Positions 13,321 to 25,871 of a DNA stretch of 64,000 bases are shown here, one piece after another. A model generated the notes under the pieces. That model worked only from the letters and a program-made list of their open reading frames with translations, searched no databases and was not told the DNA's origin. Numbering within the stretch: position 1 is the first letter of the stretch; each line of letters opens with the position of its first letter. The stretch comes from Micromussa lordhowensis (taxonomy: Eukaryota; Cnidaria; Anthozoa; Scleractinia; Lobophylliidae). Both the position numbers and the translations under genes were made by a program. Location of the stretch: contig OZ026607.1 of the NCBI GenBank assembly GCA_964020085.1, forward strand, positions 1,489,103 to 1,553,102, in the 5' to 3' direction.

Positions 13321-13400
13321 AGTGCGAGGGCCGTACTGGGAGAATAGCGGCCCGAGGTCTTGACCGCGGGCCGATATTCTCCCAGTACGGCCCCGAGCAA
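13321..13400. repeat. GC-rich hairpin
   Basis: GAGGGCCGTACTGGGAGAAT and ATTCTCCCAGTACGGCCCC form a strong inverted repeat around a GC-rich loop. A decayed relative containing TATTATCCCAGTGCGGCCTT lies near 44960-44990. Confidence 0.75.
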
Positions 13401-13410
13401 GCCTGGTTAA

Positions 13411-13782
13411 TAGGGAGCTTAAGCAACGACGACGACGACGCCGAGAACGACACCTAGTAAAAAATGAATTAATATTTTACAAGCGAAATTCGCGATTGTC
13501 TAGATTTGTTCAGTACACCAATGGCTCTAAAAACGTGCTCAAGCTAAATGTGTAATGGCGACGTTCAATTCTAAATGGAAATACGAAAAATTAGCCGTCG
13601 TCGTCCGCGTTCGGTAGACGACGCAGAATTTGGTCATTTCACGTTGCTGTTTTGCAGAGGACGGCAAAGAAATGTACAAAGAGTTATAACGCACGTGCAC
13701 AGCTATTGTTTTGCTCATTAAACCTTTTGTTTTCTGACGTTCTCGCTGCCGTCGTCGTCGTGGTTTGCTTAAGCTCCCTAAT
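13411..13782 (+). mobile_element. Complete MITE, about 370 bp, with terminal inverted repeats
   Basis: It begins TAGGGAGCTTAAGCAACGAC and ends GTGGTTTGCTTAAGCTCCCTA, a clear terminal inverted repeat with CGTCGTCG arms. The interior has no transposase. Reading frames of 62-118 codons across it are by-products of the repeat and its copies at 12.3 and 49.6 kb. Confidence 0.75.
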
Positions 13783-13988
13783 AAGAGATTTATTATACGA
13801 GGAAATTTTCGAAAGATTTCGTCCTCGTCCGCCATCTTAATTTCAAGTTCAAAGGGACACAAGTGCGAGATCATTTGGGACAATGCCCAGTCCAATACTT
13901 AGAGAATATTGGACCGGCAATAGAGCATTTTGATTGGTTGAGTTTAGTTATTGGCCCTCTGACTGCCTGAGTCGTGTAATAATGAAAG

Positions 13989-14972
13989 TTATGTAATGAC
14001 ACTCCCTTCTCGAGTTTCACGTAACATTGTTTTGCTTATGAAATCAAAGAGCTCTGTCCAGGCCTCTTTGATTTGACTTGTGCACTCGGATGCAAGCATG
14101 TCTTGTAATGTCCACAGAAGGGCTTCGCATACAACCTGCGGAGCAAGATTACATGAGTTACTTCACTCAAAAAAGTACAGATTCAGTAAAAATATACTGT
14201 TGCCATGAATGAGCTCATTTAATACTTGAAACCATAAGTTCAGGATTCAAGGTACATACAAGATATCTAGTAACACATCCCCACTTCAATATGCGAAAGA
14301 TTTTGCAATTTAACGAATAGCTATCGCAGTTTTAGTTGAAGCTCGTTTATAAAAGAGAGCCATAATCATCGAAACCAAACCTAGGTTTGTTTTTCTTTCT
14401 TTTAATACCTTGAAATGTTCCTCCCTAATCGACCAAGGCAGATGTTTTCGTCCCAAGTCTGTGAGACTCTCTACCAACACCTCAGCATCATCCAATGCAG
14501 AGATGCTGCTTTCCACCACAGCCATGACTCGTTTGGCGTGAAGATACAGTGAACGAGAGTTCATCAGTTGGTCTAAACTGACGCCCTTGAATGTTGGGAA
14601 GATGTCTTGCATATTTGGGTGAGTTTCGAAAAGCCTGATGAAAAGTCGACGTATTTTTCAGATGAGAAACATCAGTATTAAATCTGATCTTGACACAATG
14701 GAAGTTGTTACAGCAACAGTGGAAAAGCACAAAAAGGAAGTCTGGAATGTTTTCATGAAGATAAACTGTGGTTTTACAGCTGCTACTTACCTAATAAACA
14801 ATGCTTTACCCGCCTCAGTTTTAACAGGTTCAACCAGTTTCCAAGATTCTCTTAAAATGTTCTTAGTCTCACGAGACAAGGAAATGGAAACAGTTTTAAA
14901 TCCAAACGCTGCAGGGAGAGCTGACAAATTAAAGATGGCACCGCGATGGTGAAGCGAGGTGGAGCACCCCAT
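13989..14972 (-). CDS. Globin X-like acylated globin, copy 2 (3 exons)
   Basis: On the minus strand, exons 14972-14791, 14634-14409 and 14135-13989 join in phase into 184 residues. The intron sites are the same as in copy 1, and exon 2 has the same length (226 bases). Phe73 (CD1), distal His93 in LYLHAKRVM and proximal His125 in LGRKHLPW are kept, as is the MGCS start for N-terminal acylation. An in-frame ATG lies 18 bases upstream, as in copy 1, and TTATAG just before it mirrors the leader acceptor of copy 1. Exon 2 is nearly identical to copy 1, while exons 1 and 3 differ more (extra residues after HHR, a different C-terminus). The genes are tail to tail, 3.3 kb apart. Both look intact, so two functional membrane globins are the simplest reading. 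Confidence 0.88.
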
Positions 14973-17549
14973 TGCAAACACATTTGTCATTCAATTCCTA
15001 TAAGAGAGAAATTTCACTGGTTTGGAATTGTCGCTAATCTCCATAGATAAGTCTCTATATGCGAATTTATCTTTTTTCCTGCTCGAGAGACAGTACAAGG
15101 GAGCGTTTTGTCCTTTTGGTCTTATTATCAATACTCTCTGGAGCGTACTCGAGCAGTGCCAATTAATAGGCATAAATCAAGCCAAAATCAAGATCAGACC
15201 TGAGAAATTCCATAGTGGTGACGAAATTCTACAGAGACCAATGTAGTGTCCCTGATTGGTTGTTATTTTCGCGCGAAGATTTCAAACAACAGCAACCAAT
15301 TAGACAAGACCACACGGATCTGTAAGAATGACGTCACCAATCTGGGAGTTTTGATCTGGAAATCCAAACCCGCGGAGGAAGTAATGAACCAGCAGAGAAC
15401 CACATTAGACTTCTTAAAATAAACATGCAGTGATATCTAAACCACTGTCAAATTAAATACTCAAAAAAATAACAGAAAAATCTGGATAATCTTCGACGAA
15501 AAGGTTTAAGAAAATAAAAAGATATACAAAATATAGCTGAAAGATATAAAAAACATTGCTGAAATTAAATAGTTAGAGAATTTTTTTCATAAATGTCAAC
15601 ATTAACTGGAGAGCATTTACATCTTTTAATATAATACAACAGATCACTTTTAAGCCGCTTGTCACTGAATTTTAGACGTCTCTCACGTGAGGGAGGAACT
15701 CAGACATTTTCTCCATTCATCTCTTTTTGCGCGCTCTTTTTGTTTGCTCACTTTTATTAATAAATTTCTTGTTGTTTTTCATACAGACATCTTTGATGTT
15801 TAAAGAAGCCTTGACCAAAAGCGAGCAATGCCCAGCTTAGAAATGAACAAGTGATTTCATGAAGTAGTTACTATCAAATAACAAAAATAAAAATAATTGA
15901 TGGAAACAAATCTTAGTTACGAAATAACTAAAAAAGGGCGAGATAGTTAGTTACCTTCGAAAATGCGTGGGGTTTTAAACCGAACAAAAGCTGTCGTCTT
16001 GGTAATCACAGTGTCAATGAAGTCGTTTTAATTTGACCACCTAAAATGAAATTATCGATAGGTAAATTAAACGAAATACTGCATAGAGTATAAGAGCGAT
16101 AAACTGTGAAATAAAATGCAAGATCTTACCTATAATGTGGACAACATTGAAGTAAAATTTGTCTTCACTTTTAAGGAATCTTCAAAAAATTAGGCAAATT
16201 TAAAACGGAATCGAGACTTGGCAATCAAAGGAAATTCAATGATCACAACAAGGTTTTCCAACAACTTATTTTGTTGTTGTAAAGCCGACAGTCTTTTTAA
16301 AACAAAGAGGTTTATGACAATCATAATTCAGACTTCCTTTCAACATATTATGAAACATTCATGCAATTTATATTAGCCAATGGCGACACGAGTTGTTAAG
16401 CACATGCTGTATTGACTGATCCCCCACGGAATCAATAAAAGGAAAGTTGAAGCTATAAAGTTATTTCTACAAATGTAACAATCTTCAATAACATTAGCTA
16501 TACTGAATTCTTTTCTGTCTTTTTCATAACCAAACGTTATGCCATAAAACCAAACTACTTTCAGCGTTTTCTAAAAATACCTAAAAAATAAAGTCCAATG
16601 TAGGCTATTAGACATTTTAATTCCTGTCAGCCTGTCGTGAAAGAACATATATATTATATTTGTCTAAGAACTTTGATTTTGACTTTTGGTTTTGAAATTT
16701 GCATTAATAACGCGCGTATTCTGTTGTTGTTGTTGTTTTTTGCTCCTTTCAGGTATTGCGGAAGTTAAGAATAAAAAGCCCGAAATATATGCTTTGCTAC
16801 AAACGTGTAATTATCCTATCAATAAACCTCTAGCGATTTAACACCGAAAAACTAACGTTTTCTCTTTCACGGTTTGTTGCAAACACGCCAAGCAAAGCCA
16901 TACGAACACTGACTTAGAGAGCAATAGAACCGAAATAAACTTCTAATCTTGTATTTACTTGGTTGATAGATTCCGCCTTAAATGGCGCTAATGGAAGTTG
17001 ACTCAATGGTGAATTGGTTTTGATAGCCTTCCGTGAGGCGTGGTGTTGTGGAAGACATCATACACATTGTTATTAACAGTTTTATTACCATTATTATTAT
17101 TGGTGTTTAGAATTTACAATTGTCAATCGTGTCTTTGACGTTAATGAAGAGCTTCCCTTATTCAAGAAACTTCCTCAAAATCATTGTTTTATAAGGAAGG
17201 AAGCAAAAGAACCATCAATTTTGCTATTTACCGCAAGAGCAGCCCAAGCGAATTGCAAAATAAACTGGAGATATTGGAAATCGATAAACAGTCCTTAACT
17301 ATCATATAGCTTTCATAAATGTGAGTGTTGACTTCATTTCCACAGATCAACTTTTCTACAATGTTGCTGTCATCTGAACACTATCAAAAACATATTGACA
17401 GGCGTCGCCTTAAAAACTATTTTAAGAAGTGGAAATAATGGGAAAAACACTGATTCAAGAAAACAAAATTGCTAATTATGAATGCATCGTGATATTGGCA
17501 TTACATAAACAGTGTAATAATAAGTAATGGTGAACTGAGTGGAGTCCAA

Positions 17550-17870
17550 TTCGGTCTGTAATCATACTAGTGCCAACAAAATCGGACGACCGCGCAGCGG
17601 GAGTCCGATTTGTTTACAACAAGTATGATTACAAACCGAATTGTGTCGCTCTGAAATTGAGATTGGTTGATTTAAACTACAACTTTGCATGGATATCAAT
17701 GTAAAGTAGGTTAAGCAATATGTGACGTGATAGTTGATGTAATTACTGAGAAGTGCAGGATACCAATAAAGATAAATTTCATTCAAAAAAAAATTACAGC
17801 TTTGAATGTGATTGGCTTATTGAACTGTCCGATAACAAACTGTCCAATGACAAACTGTCCGATAACAACT
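17550..17870 (-). repeat. Inverted partner of the 5.44-6.26 kb repeats
   Basis: The hairpin at 17550-17642 (TCGGTCTGTAATCATACT and AGTATGATTACAAACCGA) matches the one at 6171-6258. Then TGAAATTGAGATTGGTTGAT and TGTGATTGGCTTATTGAACT match the reverse complement of 5510-5590, followed by three TGTCC-type units. The order is mirrored relative to the left copy. Confidence 0.7.
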
Positions 17871-19439
17871 TGGCAAGTGAATTAGCGGAAAATAGGAGTT
17901 TTTTAAACCAATCACAATCGAGGAAATTGTAATTTTTATGATTATAATAATAATAACAATAATAACAATATTTACAGAGGATATCACTAAGTTAATGAGG
18001 GTGGTAATTTATCCTACTGCTTCCAAATGCCGGCTACCTAGCACTGGATTGGACTGCAGTAAAGCCCACTTTGCTAGATTAGTTTTCTCTTTTCTGCATG
18101 CTATCTCGATCCTTTCGCCATTTGCTTTTAACTAAAATAAACACATTTTATCCGTTATTTACCTACGATTAGTATCAGCCTTTTAAATGTAAAAACAACA
18201 TGATATTATATTTTCAGTTAAAATTTATTTCACCTTTTAACTGATGTCCCGCGATCTACATGCTACTCACGTGCACGATTGTTAAATTTTCAGCAATTCG
18301 AAGTTGAGACAAATTTTAGCTAGACCTCGGATCTCGACTATCAGCTAAAAACGTGCCATTTTGCAGCTGTCAGTTCTTGAAATTTTGACCAAATTTCAGA
18401 CTTCTCAGTTACAAGCTAAACTCGGTTCAGACCCTCGATCCAGTCTTGCGAAATGAAAACTGATTTTCTGTTAGCAGATAAATATACGGTAAACATCCGA
18501 TAACTTGAACCTTCAAGGGAAATGGAAAAAGGTCCGAGTTATCGGGAGTTGAGAACAAACGACCGGGAATATAGGAAAAACGGTGTTTATTTCAATTCAT
18601 ACAGTTGTAAACAAATTTATTATAGAGAAGTCGATTGAAAATGAAACAATGCATTTCTCAGTAAATTACCGTATACATCACATCGACAAACGTAATGGGA
18701 AACAAAAGAAAGAAAAGCAAAGCAGCAGGAGAAGTCAAGGTATGGCGAACTTTGCCGGTTTCAAAGAGAGAGTGTCGATGCGATACGCTATGAACGTCAA
18801 GTTTTTACAGAACTGTTACGATTGGCCTGAATAAGCCCAATGCATATATCGCATTGCTTCAGTCTTTTTTAGTTCTTTTTAGTGAAATAGTACATTAGCT
18901 GTAGATGGTCAATCTCCGTTTCCTGTACAATACATTGAGTTTTTCACGATCGTTACTGGATTTGGGCCTCGTTTTTTTTTGTGCGTGTGTTCCTTTTTCT
19001 TTATATCTATTTATTACTGTAGTTTTTGCATGTACAACATATTTTTTTTTTGGTTTCTTTCTTCATTTCAATTTTTGTTACCTCGATTGCTCGTTGATTT
19101 ATAGCCCAAGAACGAGAAGGCATATGACTTGTGGCAGGAAGTTTGAAGAATAAGTATTCGCCAGTAGGGTTTTCGATCACAAATCAGCGATATGCCATCA
19201 AAAATTTCCCTGGCACTAAACACCAGAACAACTGAGGTATTGCTTTTTTTTTTCTTACCAATGTTTCTAAAAAAATAATACAACTGCTGTATAGCAGTTA
19301 ATAATTTAATTTTTAAGCTCAGGCTGACATGTGACGATCACTGCTATCATTCCTCCATAACTCAATAAATCAATTAAGGGATTTTGGGTTCAATTGTTTG
19401 ACTAATTTAAGGCCCCATTTCTCAGTCGGACAAAAGGGA

Positions 19440-19505
19440 TAACGATGATGATGATGACGATGACGATGACGACGACGATGACGACGATGATGATGCTGAT
19501 GATGT
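19440..19505 (+). repeat. GAT/GAC trinucleotide tract
   Basis: About twenty GAT or GAC units in a row. No open coding frame of interest crosses it. Confidence 0.85.
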
Positions 19506-19635
19506 CTCAATAATCGATCAATCGATTGAGCAGTTAGTTGAATGATTGAGCCACCTATCTAATTTTATTTATTGTACATCATTCATTATTGTACATTATT
19601 CTCCTGTATACCTTTTGAGGTCACAAAGACTTATC

Positions 19636-20620
19636 ATCGGCCATTTTTACACTAGAGGACAAACAAATCGTCTGGACGGACATATCGTCTGACAATTTGT
19701 TCGTCGAATGTGAATTGGGAGACGGGCCAGAAGCAGAAAAGTTGTCCGTCTCAAGGAGGCTCGAAACAGTTTCCAGCAATTTCCCAAGACTTAGATTTTG
19801 ATGGGTCATTATAACCGCTCTGTATCGGTTGATGCCAGTCATTGGTGAACATGTTGCTGCCAGTTTTGTCATATTGTTGCTATGGCAATCTATTGTGCCA
19901 CAAAATAGGCCTTATGCGTGATTACGTCACATTCTCAAAATTCACCACCAAGCCTCGTTTGGGCGACATTTTCTCAATCTTTCGTTTCCTTCGTGTTGTT
20001 TTCACATGGGTATTCTTTTCATCTTTACTGCTGTGGGAATTGTTTCATGATAAAATTTACATTTTGCGTTATCAAAACGAGGCTTGGTGGTGATTTTTGC
20101 TAGTCTGACGTCATCACACATAAGGGCTATTGGCAGCAACATGTTAACCAAATGATTGGGCGGTTTTTTGATACCATGATTTTGGCATCAATTGATATAG
20201 TGTGGTTATAATGACCAATCAAAGTATAAGTCTTGGAAAGTACTGGAAACTGTTTCCAGCCACCTTAAATTCATACTTCCAGAAGAATGTGAGCACAAAT
20301 TAGTTCATTTGAGCGCAAAGAGAATTGGCACTAGGTTCAAGTTGTGCTCTAAAAGCAAAATGGCCGCCGCAACCTCGTACCTAGTCCCGCGGTGAGGAAA
20401 TCAACCATTTGACCGTCTGATGTGAATTTACGTCGTCGGCTTCTTCGTCTGGACGGACAAATCGTCTTGGAAAAATAGTCTTTTCAGACGGACAAATATC
20501 AGACCATTTCTTCGTCAAAAAATTTGTTCGTCCCGTTTTCCAATCAGACGATTGGTTCGTCTGAGACAATTTGTCCGTCCAGACCATTTGTTCTTCTTCT
20601 AGTGTGAAAATGGCCATTGA
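19636..20620. mobile_element. Fold-back element with a second one nested inside
   Basis: The outer ends GGCCATTTTTACACTAGA (about 19640) and its complement TCTAGTGTGAAAATGGCC (about 20597) carry arms full of GACGGACAAAT and CGTCTGA motifs, about 65 bp of good pairing. Inside, 19838-20152 is a separate palindrome: GGTGAACATGTTGCTGCCAG and CACCACCAAGCCTCGTTT are mirrored by AACGAGGCTTGGTGGTG and GGCAGCAACATGTTAACC. No transposase is visible. Confidence 0.7.
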
Positions 20621-21653
20621 TTCGTGACAACTTAGTGAATTGTACAATTTGTTAAAAAAAGAGCGTTTGCAACATGAAATGTCTAAATCAATACAAAGGA
20701 ACACTTATCAACACCTTGGTCGCGAGCAAGATATCTAAAAGTCAGCATCGTCCTAAATAAACTGAACAGGAGTGTCCAACATCAACAATAGATTGAAATT
20801 CAAGCAAACTATGCCATATTAAAATCTGAGTAAGCGAATACTCCGCATGTTGTTTATGTCAAACCAAGTATTGCATTCCTTCCGCACTAGTGAATCACAG
20901 ACTGTTAGCTAAGCCGAGAACGCCTAAAATTGATAAATAATGATAACAACTTTATTATAAAAGAAATTAAACAAGGAAATGCTACTCACAATTAAACAAG
21001 GAACTGCTACTCACATCAGCGCTTGAATTGTTTTTTCTTGCCTCCATTCATGGCCATGTTTTCCTCGCAAATAACAATGTCCCGGATATACTTGACTTTC
21101 GTCGAGTGGGAATAAGCCTTTCCACAAATATGCGGATATTCTGGGGAATATTTAGAAGTTTCCGCGATATTTAGAAAATATTAAGATATTGAGAAAAATT
21201 TAGGGATATTTAGATCCATAACTTCTTTGGCTTAACTTTTGTGATTAAGGAGATTTTTTGAATTTGATCAGGCGTACCGCCGCCTCGTCTTGAGGCTGAG
21301 AGTCTCAGATAATACGACAGCCAATCAGAAAGCAGCGCACGAAGTTCAAGCCTTCGTTCGAATGTTCGCGTAGATGCACTCACGACCATTTAGTTGCATG
21401 TTACTTGTTCAGCTAAAGATTCCACAATTTGTCGGTAGGTTTTCGCTAAGTAATGATCTCACGTTGTTCCAGTTTGTTCTTATTCGCTTTTACGTCGAAG
21501 TTGTTTCGAGTTTATACTCAAATAAAGAAGATATTGACGGTTTTAATCTCTTTTTTTGTTCGCAGATCCCAAACAAACAGTTGAGCGGTTAAAGAGCCAG
21601 CGAACGATAAACAACTATCGAAGGAACATTGTGAACTTCAGGAATAAACTGCC

Positions 21654-24600
21654 ATGCCTTCTAAACTTTTAGATTACGTTATTCTTGGTGAAATAGGGTC
21701 CGGTTCTTACGGGACGTGTAAGAAGATTCGTCGGAGAAGCGATAACAAGGTTCAGTTCCAAAGTGGCACAAGATTCAAGTTGCAATAATTTATTATTTCT
21801 GCAGTATTACATGTTTGTCTTACATGGTCTCGTTTTTAAAAACTATTTTCCAAAAATAGGCTCACCGCATGCAGAAAAAAATAGCTGAAAATTCTGTGCT
21901 GTTTTGTCACCTTTTACCAATTTGGACCGGCCACAAGACAACACATTTCAGTATATACATGTATACATGAATCCTGCAATTTCCTAGATAAGCTATAATT
22001 TGCGGTGCTACAGACTGCAATAAGTCTTAAATCCTGACATGTGAAGTCAGTATACACTGTATTTTTCAGATTCTGGTTTGGAAGGAACTTGACTATGGCA
22101 AGATGTCCGAGGTCGAGAAACAGATGCTTGTCTCGGAAGTGAATCTATTAAGAGAGCTAAAACACCCTCATATCGTTCGGTATTATGATAGAATCATTGA
22201 TCGTTCCAATACAACAATCTACATCGTGATGGAGTTTTGTGAAGGTGGGGATTTGGGAGCATTAATAGCCAAACACAGGAAAGAAAAGTAAGTTTTCAAT
22301 AGTTAACTTCCACACACCAGAAAATCACTGTGTGCACCTGTATCACAGAACTAATGACAGATTTTTTCACAAAATAAACAAAAATCTGCCTAGTGCGTAT
22401 GGGCTCTTACTCTGAAATTGTCCCTCTCCAACTTGGCAGAATGCTGGTAGGGTTAACCTGTATAAAAAAGAATGGAAAAGGCTGTTAAAAGCATCCTCCC
22501 TAGGGGAGCAGTGTCCTTGCAAATGCTTCATGTTGCAGAAACTGAATAAGTGCCAGTACCAACGAGCCATCTGTTTTCTCTGATGCTGTGGATTGCAACA
22601 GTGTTCACCTCTACCATACTGAACCTGCTTTGGCTGTATCTAATGCACATACTGTATCAAAAATAATTGAATGTCCCACATAGCTTATAAGTTTTTTCAT
22701 TAACTGCCACTGTCTTCTTCCAAATTTAGGAGATTCGTCGATGAAGAATTTATAGTGAAGATTATGCAACAACTGGTAGAAGCACTGCAAGAATGTCATC
22801 GGAGGAAGGATGGTGCACATGTCTTACATCGTGATCTCAAGCCAGCTAATGTTTTCTTGGATGGCAATAATAACGTGAAACTAGGAGACTTTGGATTAGC
22901 CAGGGTACTTCAACACGACACAAGCTTTGCTAAAACATTTGTTGGAACACCATACTACATGTCACCAGTAAGTTGCATGTTCAGACACCTGTATACTGGT
23001 GGTAACAAAATCTGTTTCAGTGAAGAAATTCACATCACATTGCCCAGGGCTGGTGGATTTCTCAGTTGTGAGTTGCACTAGTGGATGGAATGATAGGACT
23101 TTCTAGTTCACTAAAAGCAGGTGAAAATTTATGGGTGGAAGGATGACTGCAAGGGGAGGGGGATGCTAGAAGCCACAACTGTATCTGACATGTATTATAC
23201 GTCAAATCTCCTGTAAGTGACCAACTAAAATGTCAAGCCTAGGTGGTCGCTTACATGTAAGAGAGCTTAGATCATTGGGTCAAAATTTTGCCTCATTAGA
23301 AAATGGTAATTGTTTTGAAAGATTTATTCATGCAAAAAGTCAACTTCTGTCTCCTGTGCTATCCAGGAATCGATAATGTTACACACCTCATTATCTAATT
23401 TCTGCTCTATTGTCTGTCAAATGGTCGCTTATGAGAGGTTTGAAGAAAAAAATTAAACCTTTTGGCACTAAAACTGGTTGCAGCTGCTTATGAGAGGTAG
23501 TTGCTTACAAGAGGTTCCAAATACATGTATTTTGTATAGTGATTTGACTTGGAAACTTTTGGGATTTTGGAAAACTGGTTGCTTAGGAGAGGTGGTCACA
23601 TCTGGAGGTTCAACTGTACTTAATTTGATCAGGGGATTGTTATTTTTATTTGGGAAAAGTCAGGGAATTTTATTTATTATGTTTGACATCATTTTACATC
23701 TTTCATCAGGAACAAGTCAATAAACAAAGTTATAATGAGAAATCAGACATTTGGTCACTTGGTTGCCTAGTATATGAACTCTGTTCCTTGTCTCCACCAT
23801 TCACTGCCATGAATCAGAGGACTCTTGAAGCAAAGATCAGAGTAGGAAAGTTCCGTCCAATCCCTGAGCATTATTCCCCAGATTTGAGTGAAGTTGTTAA
23901 TTCAATGCTCAGAGTAAATGTAAGTTTGATATAGCTTGTAGGTTTGGAAATCATAAAAATGTAAATTAGGCCTCTGTGAGGCTACTGTTATTATCTACAT
24001 GTAGGAACTAAGAAATCCTGTATGAGCACACTTGTGAATGATTATTTTATGGAAAGTAAGGCCACTCAAGTGACCACCCTTGGGGAAATGGGAGATGGCT
24101 GCTTAATAGAGTTCGTTTACCTTCAATATTTCACCATCTCATTAATTTCTTAGTGAACATTGAGTCACTTCAAGAATGATAAACATGTGTTTGAATGTTT
24201 TCATCACTTGTCACCCTCTATTTAAGGCTCTTAACTGTCATCATTTTTTCCAAAACAAAGCAAATTTTTACGTAGATGTATTTAATTTTGGGTGGCCGTT
24301 CAATGGGGTAAGACGATAGAAAAACCCTCATTAAGATGACCAAAAGGTGGCCATGGCTGGTTAGTAGGGGTTTTAATTTATTCAGAGTATTTTACAGACA
24401 ATAATTTTGGGACCTTAGAGGTCAACTGTATTCTATTCTAAACTCTTATCACTGTTTTAATTATTTTTACTCGCATAAAGATATTAAATTAATGTTAACT
24501 TAACCTGTTGATCAGGATTATTAGATTGGTATTGATGAGGTTCTTGGGGTTCTTCATTTTTTCTACATAATTTACATGTATGTGGTACAATTTGCAGGAA

Positions 24601-25871
24601 GAGCGCCGACCATCAATAGATATTCTTCTTTGCAACCAACTTTTTAAGAGATTTCAGAGAGACTTGGACCCACAGTAAGTTTCTACCATACATATGTTTT
24701 CTTTTTCTGTAAGTAAATTGCACTATTAAGAATAATACTAAAATTAAAAGAGCATCTACATGTATCAATGAGAGCAACAGGTGTAAACTTCTATATATTA
24801 AGGAAGATTGCTTTGCTTATTAAAAAGCTAGCCTAGAGCTCAGCTGTTCCCTCTGTTTTCCACTCTCGTAGAAATGATGCGAAGAAAAAAGAAGAGTTCT
24901 GTAGAAGATGGGAAAAACAACTGACTGAGAAGCAAAAGGAGTTGGACAGTATGTATCAGTCACTCTAAAAGACTTTGACAATTATCATATGAATTTCGCC
25001 ATCTGTTCAATATTACATGTGTAACTATGGCATCATGTTGTCCAAGTTAACAATTAACACCAGATTGAACCTTTCTTAGGGAGAGAGAAAATTATCACGG
25101 AAAGAGAAAGAACTCTAAGTGAGAGAGAAGAAAAAGTAACAAGGTACGACACTACCTGTCCAGCAGAGCTGAATTAAATCACATTTTAGTTTAACAATAA
25201 TATCTTGAAGGCATCCCTCGATAGACACTCGATCAATACTGGACTGACACCTCAATTGACACTCCATCAACAGTTGGTCGAGAGTCAACTAATTTTGGAT
25301 CATTTCATACGGGTTGGTCAACACTCGGCCGACTGGTGACCAAGTGTCAATAAAGTGTCGACCGAGTATCTATCAGAATGTTCATCGAATATCGATTGAG
25401 ATGCTGATCTACACACTGTAAGGTATTGATTGAGAGTAGTGATTGACACTCTACCACAGATGCCTTTAGTATACATAATCCAGATTACTTGGGTTTACAA
25501 AATAAAACAGTGTCACAGCAAAGTGTTGCATTAATTACACATTAATAAATTGTGTAGTTCCAGAAAGCATCTTTCTTTACCCCATCAACAATGTTTCCTA
25601 TTTTCATAGGGCTGAAGCTACCCAACGCCTTCTTGGCTTCCAAGAGGCTGCACCTCCACTTCCAAAAAGGCCATATTTTTATGGAAACTTAGGAATGGAT
25701 AAGGAAAATGATTTCCTAACTGTGAAAAGGAAATTCACCACCTTTGATCCTGAAAGCAGAGGAAGTAATGTTCTGGGCATTGATCGACCCCTACCAGAGC
25801 TAGGATTTAGACATCCAAATATACCTGGTGGAAATGTTCGACCTACACGACTGTTATCTGACTTTAGATAA
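21654..25871 (+). CDS. NEK2: NIMA-related kinase 2 (NEK2), 8 exons
   Basis: Exons 21654-21749, 22070-22287, 22730-22967, 23710-23919, 24598-24674, 24872-24948, 25080-25143 and 25610-25871 join in phase into 413 residues. The kinase shows the glycine loop GSGSYG, Lys37 in VWKELDYG, the catalytic HRDLKPANV (Asp140), DFGLAR (Asp158) and a GTPYYMSPE activation segment with [12 protein letters not shown]; wording and length follow vertebrate NEK2 closely. The tail has a short Glu/Arg-rich coiled coil (about 300-330) and a KEN box (358-360), the degron that sends vertebrate NEK2A to the APC/C. It ends in Phe-Arg, near the Met-Arg tail of NEK2A. NEK2 drives centrosome separation and acts on cilia. 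A leader intron probably ends at TTCGCAG near 21565. It converges on the 88-residue gene at 27.45 kb. Confidence 0.95.
23199..23622. mobile_element. MITE-like repeat in NEK2 intron 3
   Basis: TACGTCAAATCTCCTGTAAG at the left and AGGTGGTCACATCTGGAGGT plus TCAACTGTAC at the right form an imperfect terminal inverted repeat. The interior repeats GGTCGCTTACATGTAAGAGA-type words. This resembles non-autonomous pogo/Tigger-type elements. A looser relative lies in intron 4 (about 24060-24430). Confidence 0.5.
24060..24430. repeat. Relic MITE-like repeat in NEK2 intron 4
   Basis: It contains GTGACCACCCTTGGGGAAAT, GGTGGCCGTTCAATGGGGTA and GACCTTAGAGGTCAACTGTA, words shared in style with the intron 3 repeat. 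The ends are not sharply defined. Confidence 0.35.

Larger units (their letters stand above)
10654..13985. other. Intergenic region between the convergent globin genes
   Basis: No gene supported. It contains a LINE 3' fragment (10838-11107), another LINE-like tail ending in TTG repeats (11140-11232), an inverted MITE copy (12293-12612), a GC-rich hairpin (13321-13400) and a complete MITE (13411-13782). The stretch 11235-12290 has no structure that I can name apart from a TGACGTCA palindrome near 11624. Confidence 0.5.
15000..21560. other. Intergenic region with fold-back elements, no supported gene
   Basis: Upstream of globin copy 2 and of NEK2. Reading frames here are short and do not resemble proteins. 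It holds the inverted repeat partner at 17550-17870, a fragment near 18490-18580 rich in CGATAACTTGAAC and GAGTTATCGGGAG (resembling pogo/Tigger-type ends), a GAT/GAC tract at 19440-19505 and a nested fold-back element at 19636-20620. I see nothing nameable in 15.3-17.5 kb. Confidence 0.5.

Noticed and set aside
13539..13895. A 118-codon minus-strand frame
   Set aside because: It lies almost wholly within a MITE with copies elsewhere.
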